Positions 23,720-36,765 of a stretch of 64,000 nucleotides of DNA are shown piece after piece. Both the position numbers and the translations under genes were made by a program. The notes below the pieces were generated by a model, which made no database searches, was not told the DNA's origin, and saw only the letters and a program-made list of their open reading frames with translations. Origin of the DNA: Chrysogorgia sp. JL179-B06 (lineage: Eukaryota > Cnidaria > Anthozoa > Scleralcyonacea > Chrysogorgiidae); the NCBI GenBank assembly GCA_035772405.1, contig JAYKKM010000048.1, forward strand, positions 1,181,001 to 1,245,000, written 5' to 3'. Position 1 is the stretch's first letter. Each line of letters opens with the position of its first letter.

Positions 23720-26700
23720 CCATCACCATGTCTGCTTTAGAACTGCACTTATATACCTGTCACAATTTCGTGGTCACAGATTTTCTTGATATATTCTCCT
23801 TCGGCGTCTTCAGCCGTTGCTCCAGCCAATCCCAATTCATCTTCAAGGGCTTCATTTGCACTCTCCTGTGGTAAACAAACAGAACAACAACATCACAACA
23901 GTCATCTCTAGTCGCAACAGACATGTAAACAACATCACGACACCGCTCCTCGTTTCCTAAAATTCAAGCTTGCCATTGAAGTGGGAGGTAAAAAGAGCTA
24001 TTGAAGTTGGAGGCTAAAATGACAAATGATGAAGTATGTAGAAAGGCTGAACTTCCTGAGATGGTGGTGATACTGCTCCAGAAGGCAGTTACGCTGGGCA
24101 GGGCATGTAGTTCGTATGAGTGATGATAGACTTCCTAAGCAAACAATGTACAGCGAGCTTAGCATCGGACAAAGAAATGTGGGCAGGCTACGGCTCTGAT
24201 ACAAGGATACACTGAGAGAAGGCCTAAAGAGTTGCAATATCAAAGAAACTGAGTGGGAGAGGCTGGCAGAAGGGCGAAACGATTGGAAAACGGCGGTGTG
24301 GAAAGGTACTGACAATTGGAAGGAAAAACACAGAGGATAGACACCACTACACCAGAAGAGACTGAGAAGAAAACATCCGGAGATTGCCGATCCGACGGGA
24401 CTCTCGTGCGTGGTCTACAACCGTCTGTGCAAGGGGCGTGCAGGATTGGTGGCACACATGCGTGTCAACAACAGATGAGCCTCAAACTGGCTATGCACGA
24501 AACCGTCCAGTCAATCCAACACATAAAGCTATTTGTTGATTTATCTAGCTAGACCTTGAGCAAAGATCTCATTCTGCCTTCAATATTAGAATAAACCCGT
24601 ACACACGGCAAGTTGCTCGATTTACAATCTTTTATATATTTATAATCTTTGATACTTTCTGATGAAAATTACTTCATATTATCATCAACTAAAGTTTCAT
24701 CTTCATGTTTCATCTTCATGTTTCATCTTCATGTCTATCATTAATTTCAATCCCATGTAACCCGTCCCTACTATATCCTCTCTTATTCCTTCCTTTCTTT
24801 TCCCTTCCATTCTTTTCATTTCCTATCCTTTCGTTTCCTTCTACCTTGCCATCAAGCAGCCATCAAGTAGGCTAATTTGGATTCTCCCCCGTAAAATGGT
24901 GTTTCCGCTATTCATAGCCAGGCGCAAGCCTTGGACGCGCAAGCGACGGGACTCGGGCGTCTTTGGAGAAGTTGCGCTGAGCGCGGGGGGACTCCCCAAA
25001 AGCCGTCTGTGTACGAGGCTGGCCAGACCGCACACTCAATGCCAATTATCCCGTGCAATTGTGTCCGGTATCTGAAGCAGGGATCTGGAGCATGCGCACG
25101 TGGATGCCGTATTGACGTCATTTCCGTCGCTGGTTACCTTTGTCTTGGGAGTTGCGCTCGGCGTTTCGCTTCGTGTCCCCGAAAGCGAACTCCTATTTTT
25201 TGAATTCCTTTGTTTTCCCCTCTCCTCCTCTTTCACTCTCTCTCGTCGTTTGATCTCGCCGAAAATACTCGCGTCCAAATGCACCACTTGACGGAGGGCA
25301 ACATGACCGGCCAAGGCAAGAAGACGAGCCAAGACGTTGCTGGGACATGACATGGTTGATACCTCTGGTGTTTCTAAAACAAGATGCAAGCATGTGAGTA
25401 TTCGGGTCGATCTAGCAACCGACCCGAGCTTAGGCTGGCGTGAACTGAATTTCAGGCTGTAAACTACCTACAGGAAAAATACTACACCCGAACTAAAGTC
25501 AGCCCGTCCTGAACTCAGGCCAGAAACATTCCTGAGTCATCACAGGTTCCTATATGTTCCTATAGGGCCTCTGGTATACGTTCCTATAGGGCCTCTGGTC
25601 ATATTCCTTCCCTATAATCACCTTTATCGCTATTCCCGTCAACATGTTCAACGTTAGCTTGGTCACCAAATATCTGGACGAGCAAATTCTTGATCAATGT
25701 TCCGCATATTTCATCGGGATGTTCTGCTAGTTGGTAGATAACGTTCACCGCTTCTTCAGCCATCGGTACCCACATTCCGCCCAAGGCTGACGTGATTCCT
25801 GAGCCCACGATAGCTGTTAGCCGCTGGAAGATCACGTGATCGGAAGGAAACCGCAGCGGTTCATCGCTATCTGAACGTACCTAGGAATAAGAAAAAAAAT
25901 AGGAGCAGTTGTTCCTCCTTCCTTCCTTCCTTCCTTCCTTCCTTCCTTCCTCCCTCCCTCCCTCCCTCCCTCCCTCCTTCCTTCCTTCCTTCCTTCCTTC
26001 CTTCCTCCTTCCTTTCCTCCCTCCATATCATAAACACAACACCGGAACACAGCAATCAAACTACAATCTAAATTATTATTATACCTTTTCGTTATCTTTA
26101 TTCAATTTAAGGAACACTGTACACGTATCTTTAACAAGCAATGCATCATCACGTCCTCGCTCACCAAGACCAGTATTCACAAGTACATCAATATTGCTTT
26201 GGACAACCTCGGGTTGTGCTCTGTTAAACAAAAACAAATAAATAAAGATAAAAAAGTCAAGTGCTGCGTCGACAGTGTTTTGAGGTAGGTACATGTAGGT
26301 AGGTAAGGGGTAGACGAGTTTGTGATGGTTACTTTAAATTTGTTTCTTTTCATCTATTCTTACCTTGCCAACATCCCTAGTAATTTCAATGCACCTCTGC
26401 TTTCTTCCTGAGTGGTCTGTGGAGCCTGGTTGAAATACAAATCAAACTCTGTCAGTAAAAATTTCAACTAAATGAATCACTTCAAATGCCACACACATAA
26501 CCAACTTACTTTCATAGTGAATTTTTCCCATAAAAATTTAATGACGTTGTTCGGAATTAGTTCGCTCTTCATGAGTTTATATACCTGATAAAAAAAAGTT
26601 AAATTCCTTCATATTTTATTCAATTATTTGCTTCACATGAAAAAACTCTGGAGACAGAACATTATCGGTTGTTGCTGTAAAACTATGGAATTCATTACCA

Positions 26701-29700
26701 GAGTAAATAGAAGAAGCTCGAAGCCTTACGAACCCACCATCGTGTTGCTTTTAGTATATATCGCTCCACCTCCGACACATCTCCGACCTTCACTCCACCT
26801 CTCCGACACACCTTCGGACTTCGCTCCACCTCTCCGACCTTCGCTCTCCGACACACCTTCGGCCTTCTCTCCACCTCCGACCTTCACTCCACCTCCGACT
26901 CACCTTCGGATTTCGCTCCTCCACACTATTTTTGCAGTACACCAACCATTTAGAGTTTCCAATTTCTATTTCTACACTGCCTACAGTACGGAGCACAACA
27001 CTTTGATATATAGATACCTACCAGTTCATCTAGTGATGTAAGTTCACCAATTGAAGCACCTTGGGTGAGGGTTATTAAATTACGGGCGATGGCTGTCGCT
27101 CTTGCTCTGTGAGAAAAGGCATGAGATTATACAAAGTAAGTAAATGTCGTGCTCCTCATGGACGTAAATAATAATTTGTTTAACCACTTTGGTTTAGTTT
27201 AGTTTGTTAGATTTATCACTCTTTTTTAGGTAAACGGAATACCCCAACAGGCGAGAGTTCTTGATAGGGCTTCCAAGGGCCTACGATTTAAGGTCGTTAT
27301 CGGAGAAGACCCGAAAGTCTTACCACTATTTGCTGGTGTTATTGCAAAGGCAGCACTTTCTCCTCAATTATTTTTAAGACCCTGAGTGGAGGTTCGACCC
27401 AGGATATGAACCTGTGTCTCCCAGCTCATAGACATGTGTGGTAACCACTAGACCACAACAGCTGGTTAGGGCTCAGTGGTAAAGGACTTAGTGGCTACAC
27501 ATGGAAGGAATAAAAGTTTGCTTAAAACGATTGATTTTGATATTTTCCGGTAAGCTAAACTTCCTGTTACATCTGAGGTTGTACTTGGCTGCTAGCTTAG
27601 GTGGTAGCAAGTGATGTAGCTTGTGAGTCGTTGTATTTACGATGGAATTGAATAGCTTGTTGCACTGATCGAAACGCGCCTACAGGGTACACAGTAACCA
27701 CAAAAACGTATTCACCTTTGACCATCAACAGGTGGATTAAGGTACAATCTTTCGTATGCTTCAACCACGGTATCTTTGATCGAGTTATCCTTCGACCAAA
27801 CTAGCAGCAACATCCGTCGTACTCCATGAATTGCGTTATTCACGCCGAATTCGTATCCAATGACCAGAAACTCGATAGCTTCTTGAACATCTGTGGTCGT
27901 CTTCGAGCCCAGTAGTTGACAAATGACGACGATCGCTTCTTGAAATTTGGTGTGAAATGAAACGTAATCCTGATATGATTAGGTAGAAAAGAAAAGTAAA
28001 AAACTCTGTGTATAGTATCTGAAAGAAACAACTGCAAGCGAAAAAGTGAACCTCATCGTACCACCACATGCGTGGAAAACGACTTTTGGAAAAACATAAT
28101 GGTTTAAGATTTTTTAAAGGGTCGAAATACACTACCAAAGAACTATGTTCACTTAATATTGAAGTAAAATAATAAATTTTAAGGGTGTAAAATTTTGAGC
28201 TTATTTATGAAATTTGACAGTTTTCTATGGCCGCCATGAATGGATTAACGCCAATTGTGAAAAGAAACAAATTTCACTGCCTATCTCACATTTGGGGATT
28301 TTACATATTCGGAATATTTGGGTCTTCCTGAGAAAAATCATAATATATCTTGTCAGTCGAAAAATTCATCTTCATGGACTTTTTTGCTGCTAAAGTTATC
28401 GGATGTGATGTCATAAGAGACATTTTTGTGGCAAGTAACAAAAGAAAACTGGTTTGGAATGCCTCTTGTGACATCGCGAAAAACTCCATGAAAATGAAAT
28501 TTTCGGCTGACAATATATTTTATGATTTTCCTCAGGAAGACCCAAATATTACGAATATGTAAAATCCCCAAACGTGAGATAGGCACATTAAAGTTTGCAG
28601 CAATGATAAAATTTACATTATTTTAAAAAACTACGATCTTATTTTTCATGGGAGACTATCTTCTGTAAATGAACATGGACTCTGCACCTTAAGGAACTGA
28701 ACCACCATCTGTTGTTTTGACACTTCGTTAACTATCCCAGTATCCTCTGCGAGGTTTTCCTCAACGCTTTCCGCGGTAGGAAGAAAGACGTCTGCATCTG
28801 GCTCAGGCAGCGTGACAGGGCCATACTCAGGATCTAGAAAAAGATTACAAGTCCTGAGGATCGAAATTATCCTTCAACATAAATCTTTAGAACATGCAGT
28901 TAATATAAGTCACGCAAATCTTTGTGGAGAGGCGATAGTCAGTCACTGTTATGGACCTTGCTCTCATGTCCCAGCCGGGCTTCCCCGTGGTGAAGTGACC
29001 GCCCTCACCGTTATGGACCTTACTCTCAGTCACCGGTGTGTGTGCTTCACCGTTATGGGCGAACGTTGGATTGATGCTTTGACGAAGGCCGGTCAAGACG
29101 CGAATGAGCTAGCCTGTTTTTTGGCATGCCTTAAAGCTTATTGCCTTGGAATGTCCGGTTTGATTAGATCGTATTAGATAACTTGTGCGTGCACTTTTCC
29201 AAATTATTAAGAGAGATAAGAGTGACCTGCCGCGGGGGTTGTCATTAGATTGCGCTATGCTGTTGCTTCTCATCAATCCCAATTTATCTAGTTAATATAA
29301 ATTGGCGCCGAGTGAAATGCTTTTTTTCAAATTACGAGATAGCTCATATACAATAGTACATAGAACTTACTAAGAAATATTGTTTTTAAAAGAGACAGCT
29401 CTCTCTCCACAGTTTCGTCTTTGTTCTTTGCAACTGCTTCTTCTTCTTTTTCTTCACTGAAATACAAATTTACAAGAGTCTGACAGTGCTCTTAGGTCGT
29501 GTTCTCACTGCATTTTGGGATCGCTCCGATGGGTAAAAAACATCTCAGAAAAGTTTGGTGACTTCAACAGCTTCATGCAGCTATGATATTACGTCTGTAC
29601 CTGGTGTCTTCTGATTGCTCCGTGGCGGTTTTATCTTTCGCATGAGAAGTGGAAAATATCTCACAATCAGGCCATGTGATCACCGCTGCTTTGAGTACTG

Positions 29701-32700
29701 CAAGTGCTTTTTGGTAGTCTCCAATGTTCAATTGTCTTTTGATATTCATTAAAGCACTAATAAATTAAAGGATGGGGAATATATGTTGCCTTCACGGCGA
29801 TGTAATATTGATTATATAGTAAATATGAACCATAACGTTAATAATTAAGTAGTATGGCAACTATATCTTGAACGGAGAAATAACCAATTCCAATGATCAC
29901 TTACAATCCCAAAGCTTCATGGACATCTCCTTGGAATTCCACATGTTCACCCTCTTCATCCACAATGTCATCGAGTTCCCAGTGTTCCTCCACAACTCCC
30001 TTGATGTCAGGTTCAAGCGTCATCCAATGTCTAAGCTCCTCTGAGCTCGGTTCCACAGGAACTTAGATGGGTGAATACAGGATAATTATGTACAGCGAAG
30101 GATAGTTAGAGAGAGCGAAGGATAGTTAGGGAGAGTAAAGGATAGTTAGGGAGAGTAAAGGATAGTTAAGGATAGTAAAGGACAGTTGATAAGAGGATAG
30201 GGAAAGTGAAGGATAGTTAGGGAGAGTAAAGGATAGTTAGGGAGAGTAAAGGATAGTTAGGGAGAGTAGAGGATAGTTAGGGAGAGTAAAGGATAGTTAG
30301 GGAGAGTAAAGGATAGTTAGGGAGAGTAAAGGATAGTTAGGGAGAGTAAAGGATAGTTAGGGAGAGTAAAGGATAGTTAGGGAGAGTAAAGGATAGTTAG
30401 GGAGAGTAAAGGATAGTTAGGGTGAGTAAAGGATAGTTTAGGGAGAGTAAAGGATAGTTAGGGTGTGAGTAAAGGATAGTTAGGGAGAGTAAAGGATAGT
30501 TAGGGAGAGTAAAGGATAGTTAGGGAGAGTAAAGGATAGTTAGGGAGAGTAAAGGATAGTTAGGGAGAGTAAAGGATAGTTAGGGAGAGTAAAGGATAGT
30601 TTAGGGTGAGTAAAGGATAGTTAGGGAGAGTAAAGGATAGTTAGGGAGAGTAAAGGATAGTTAGGGTGAGTAAAGGATAGTTAGGGAGAGTAAAGGATAG
30701 TTAGGGTGAGTAAAGGATAGTTAGGGAGAGTAAAGGATAGTTAGGGAGAGTAAAGGATAGTTAGGGAGAGTAAAGGATAGTTAGGGAGAGTAGAGGATAG
30801 TTAGGGAGAGTAAAGGATAGTTAGGGAGAGTAAAGGATAGTTAGGGAGAGTAAAGGATAGTTAGGGAGAGTAAAGGATAGTTAGGGAGAGTAAAGGATAG
30901 TTAGGGAGAGTAAAGGATAGTTAGGGTGAGTAAAGGATAGTTAGGGTGAGTAAAGGATAGTTAGGGAGAGTAAAGGATAGTTAGGGAGAGTAAAGGATAG
31001 TTAGGGAGAGTAAAGGATAGTTAGGGAGAGTAAAGGATAGTTAGGGAGAGTAAAGGATAGTTAGGGACAGTACAGGATAGTTAGGGAGAGTAAAGGATAG
31101 TTAGGGAGAGTAAAGGATAGTTAGGGAGAGTAAAGGATAGTTAGGGAGAGTAGAGGATAGTTAGAGATAGTAAAGGATAGTTAGGGACAGTAGAGAATAG
31201 TTAGGGACAATACAGGATAGTTAGGTATATTAGTTATGTACAGTTAGGGACAACCACGAGAACTTCACGCAGTTTACCTTCGCAGTCTTGTTCTTGGGTT
31301 AGTTCTGGGGCCATTCTCTTTAATTTTTCCGTCTCTTCTATTAATTTCTTCTTCACTTCTTCAAGAGGAAGCTAAAATTGAACAAGAAACAACGATGCGA
31401 TGGTCCCATGGTGTCAGAAACCTAATTTTCGGTTCTGGTGATTGTATTTCTGGGAAACATACCGCCAAAACGATTTCTTAATTGAGACGTTTGTAAATAA
31501 CAAGACTTGTTGAACAAGTGCTATATCTGTACATAGAAATGGCAAGAGTTATATAGGAGGGATAAGCAGCGAGAGAGCGTTACCTTCGCACCAAACGGAT
31601 TGGACATGAGGAACTCCTTGAGCAAATGAACGGCATTCTTTCGTACCATACTGGATTTATCTTTGAGGCGACCAATGACAAGACCTAAAAGATTCTGTTG
31701 TCTTGCCAAAGGAATTGCCTGAGAAAAGAATAGAACAAAAATGTAATTGCTTGTTTTTTCTTCAGGTGCAGTGGTATGCATGCCTCAGGGTCAAGAAAAG
31801 TTTAGGGTCGAGTGGTAAAATAGAGTCTGCATGTCGGGAAATCGGAACGACACTTGCATTTATTCTTATTTTGCCTAAAATACCTTTTTTCTGCAAATGT
31901 TTTGCCATATTTGAAGAGCTTTACTTCGAACAAAGGCATGTACATCGTGCAGATGTTCCTACACAACAAGATACATAAAGAATGAAGTCAACATACACAA
32001 CACATATATAAAAGAAGCGATATCCAATTCAAATCCATTGTGGGTGTCTTTTACTATGGTAAGATCTTATTAAAAACGAGTGAGCCAATTCTCATGTATT
32101 AAAATATGATGATGCCAACCTCAAGACGATCCAAAATTTGATCTCTCGTCTTTTTGGCATTCTCATCCAGTTCATCTTGACTTAACCTTGTTACCACGAT
32201 CTCCCCCATCACGCCAAGAACACCATTACGCATCGAGTAAGACTAAAAATGAATAAATGCGTAGAGGAAAAACTATCAAACTAACACTATCGGTTACAAC
32301 TAAACTGTTCTTCCTAGAGGTCTAGTAAGGAAACCAGAGTACCTGGATAACTCTATATCAGTTACAACTAAACTGTTCTTTCTAGAGGTCTAATATAGTG
32401 TTAGTGTAGGAGGAAACCAGAGTACCTAGATAACACTATCAGTTACAACTAAACTGTTCTTTCTAGAGGTCTAGTAAGGACCATCTCTTATATGGGTCTA
32501 GTGTTAGTGTAGGAGGAAACCAGAGTACCTAGATAACACTATCAGTTACAACTAAACTGTTCTTTCTAGAGGTCTAGTAAGGACCATCTCTTATATGGGT
32601 CTAGTGTTAGTGAAGGAAGAAACCAGAGTACCTGGATAACACTATCAGTTACAACTAAACTGTTCTTCCTAGAGGTCTAGTAAGGACCATCTCTTATATG

Positions 32701-35700
32701 TCTAGTGTTAGTGTAGGAGGAAACCAGAGTACCTGGATAACACTATCAGTTACAACTAAACTGTTCTTTCTAGAGGTCTAGTAAGGACCATCTCTTATGG
32801 GTCTAGTGTTAGTGTAGGAGGAAACCAGAGTACCTAGATAACACTATCAGTTACAACTAAACTGTTCTTTCTAGAGGTCTAGTAAGGACCATCTCTTATG
32901 GGTCTAGTGTTAGTGTAGGAGGAAACCAGAGTACCTGGATAACACTATCAGTTACAACTAAACTGTTCTTTCTAGAGGTCTAGTAAGGACCATCTCTTAT
33001 ATGGGTCTAGTGTTAGTGTAGGAGGAAACCAGAGTACCTGGATAACACTATCAGTTACAACTAAACTGTTCTTTCTAGAGGTCTAGTAAGGACCATCTCT
33101 TATATGGGTCTAGTGTTAGTGTAGGAGGAAACCAGAGTACCTAGATAACACTATCAGTTACAACTAAACTGTTCTTCCTAGAGGTCTAGTAAGGACCATC
33201 TGTTATATGGGTCTAGTGTTAGTGTAGCAGGAAACCAGAGTACCTAGATAACACTATCAGTTACAACTAAACTGTTCTTTCTAGAGGTCTAGTAAGGACC
33301 ATCTCTTATGGGTCTAGTGTTAGTGTAGGAGGAAACCAGAGTACCTGGATAACACTATCAGTTACAACTAAACTGTTCTTCCTAGAGGTCTAGTAAGGAC
33401 CATCTCTTATGGGTCTAGTGTTAGTGTAGGAGGAAACCAGAGTACAATGATAACACTATCAGTTACAACTAAACTGTTCTTCCTAGAGGTCTAGTAAGGA
33501 CCATCTCTTATGGGTCTAGTGTTAGTGTAGGAGGAAACCAGAGTACCTAGATAACACTATCAGTTACAACTAAACTGTTCTTTCTAGAGGTCTAGTAAGG
33601 ACCATCTCTTATGGGTCTAGTGTTAGTGTTGGAGGAAACCAGAGTACCTAGATAACACTATCGGTTACAACTAAACTGTTCTTTCTAGAGGTCTAGTAAG
33701 GACCATCTCTTATGGGTCTAGTGTTAGTGTAGGAGGAAACCAGAGTACCTAGATAACACTATCGGTTACAACTAAACTGTTCTTTCTAGAGGTCTAGTAA
33801 GGACCATCTCTTATGGGTCTAGTGTTAGTGTAGGAGGAAACCAGAGTACCTGGATAACACTATCGGTTACAACTAAACTGTTCTTTCTAGAGGTCTAGTA
33901 AGGACCATCTCTTATGGGTCTAGTGTTAGTGTAGGAGGAAACCAGAGTACCTAGATAACACTATCAGTTACAACTAAACTGTTCTTCCTAGAGGTCTAGT
34001 AAGGACCATCTCTTATGTTCTTCCTAGAGGTCTTGTAAGGACCATCTCTTATGGGTCTAGTGTTAGTGTAGCAGGAAACCAGAGTACCTGAATAACATTA
34101 TCAGTTACAACTAAACTGTTCTTCCTAGAGGTCTAGTAAGGACCATCTCTTATGGGTCTAGTGCGGTTAGTGTATCAGTTACAACTAAACTGTTCTTCCT
34201 AGAGGTCTAGTAAGGACCATCTCTTATGGGTCTAGTGTTAGTGTACAGGATGTTACCTTCAGTTACAATGGAACCCCACCTTGCACGACCACCCCGTTAA
34301 TACGACCACTTTGTTTTGGCCCAAACAAAAGGTAAAGGGGGTAAGGTATAAACAACATTAACCTGTAACGGTTTCCAGACAACTCACCTCACCATTTAAA
34401 TGACAGAGCAATAAACTTATGTTTGGTAGGATATGTTCTGGTATTCTGGAAGCAAGCTCGACCAAGAAATCTGAGTAACATTTTGTACCACTGCTGTCGC
34501 GTGCCAAATCTCGTGGATCAATTTGACCAATTTCCCTGAATTAGACGGTATTGGAAAAGATGTGTTTTAATCATGTATTTATATTTGCTTTATACTTACA
34601 GGAAAGTTATTTACTTCTTTTTTAAAAGGCTTAAATACAATCTCACTAAGTAGTGTCCTTTAGTTGATGATTCTTATAGCACAACACTTTTCAAGCCTGG
34701 AAATGACCAGCACAAATAAATTTGTACCACAACTTAGCGTAACGTCTTCAAACTTAGCGTAATGTCTCACAACTTAGCGTAATGTCTCACAACTTAGCGC
34801 AACGTCTCACAACATAGCGTAATGTCTCACAACTTAGCGTAATGTCTCACAACTTAGCGCAACGTCTCACAACTTAGGGCAACGTCTCACAACTTAGCGC
34901 AATGTCTCACAACTTAGCGCAATGTCTCACAACTTAGCGTAATGTCTCACAACTTAGCGCAATGTCTCACAACTTAGCGTAATGTCTCACAACTTAGCGC
35001 AACGTCTCACAACTTAGCGCAACGTCTCACAACTTAGCGCAACGTCTCACAACTTAGCGCAACGTCTCACAACTTAGCGTAACGTCTCCAAACTTGTGTA
35101 ACGTCTCATAACATAGTGCAATGTCTCCAAACTTAGCATAACACTGATCTCAAAGCTTAATAACGCAATCTCAGGTACAACACCCCTAATAGTTACATCA
35201 CAGTAAAGAACTGAATCACATTGACAAATTACATACAGTACAGTCTATAATACAGAGCGAAATGCCAAAAAGTAAAACATGAAATCATCTGATAATTTCT
35301 CTAACCTAATAATTTCAACAACAATGCTTTTCACGCCATTGTCGACAGCACACACTTTTACAAGTTGGGCCATGGGTGAGATGAGATGTTCAAAATGTTG
35401 AAGAAGTTGAATGACCTTGACACTAACACTAAGACTGTGGTTGTATTTCTTCACCAAGATTCCAATGATGTTTAAAATTGAATCCTGAAGAATTTTCTCT
35501 CTGTTCACAAGAGGGTTTTCCAGGAATTTATAACAACAGTTGGCAAATAGACTGAAAGAAAATAATTGTTCATAAGCTATGATTGATTATCAATTTTTAG
35601 ATATATTGAGGGATCAGAACACCAATAACTTGAAACAGCTAAGAGCAGGCTTTTAGCCAGGCGGCTGTCCAGCCGTTCCTATAATCGATGGTCACTTTTG

Positions 35701-36692
35701 AATTTTTGTGTGGACGGCAAACAAAACTTACAGGTTCCTCCTATTGTGATGTTTCTTAATCTCTGTTAGCTACTAAATTTGGCAAGCTCACTGCAGTATA
35801 TTTTCCTTTAATACAGTACAGTTCATTAATTGTTAACAACGAATGAGTTCAACACTTTGGCATTGGCGAACATTAATTGATTCTAGAGCATTAGAATCAT
35901 GTTTTATTCTCTTATGTGGTCTCTAAACCGACTTCAAGCATGGTTTTCAGTGATTCACCCCTCAAGCCAAGGAAAACGCATTTCAGATATCTCATACCGG
36001 TATTAGTCCCACATGGCCACACCTACCAGTTTTGAAATCCTGGCTGAAATCCTAGCTAAGAATTATGCGTTTCTGTTCTTCAATCTAATCTTATCTACTG
36101 TATGAAATACGTAACTCAGGTGATAAACATCTTGTCAACCTAAGATTTGAGTAAGGTGCTGATCACTCCTCCCTTACAAAAAAATCCAATAGGAATTCCT
36201 ATTAGATTTTGGCCCAAATCCTATATGATCCTATAGGAATTCCTATAGGATTTGAAATTTCCTATTGGAATTCCTATAGGAAATTTATTCCTATTAGATT
36301 TTGGCCCAATTCCTATAGGAAATGCAATTTTCCTATAGGAATTCCTAGGATCCTATAGGATTTTTTCATAAGGGTGAAATATGTGCCCCAAGTGTCTCTG
36401 AGAGCACTCAATCTTTCCATTAAACTCTATCTCACTTCACAAATTCTTCTTCAATAACTGGAGGCTCCCATAAAGCAGCGATATTAAGCTGTAACAGTTG
36501 AGTAACTATTCTGAGAAAGTCTTCTTTAGTTTTACTCCAGTCAAATGATAAAGATGAGTGCTTCTTTGTCTTGGAACTTTTGCCTCTTCCCTAAAAGTTG
36601 TAATAGATAGATAGATAGATAGATAGATAGACAGATAGATAGATAGATAGATAGATAGACAGATAGACAGATAGATAGATAGACAGACAGAC

Positions 36693-36765
<73 letters not shown>

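Noticed and set aside
28812..29177. A 121-codon + frame in NCAPD2 intron 14
   Set aside because: No recognisable protein pattern, and it overlaps NCAPD2 exon 15 on the opposite strand.
34733..35132. CRISPR-like array
   Set aside because: The 20-bp repeats are contiguous with no unique spacers, and the genome is eukaryotic.
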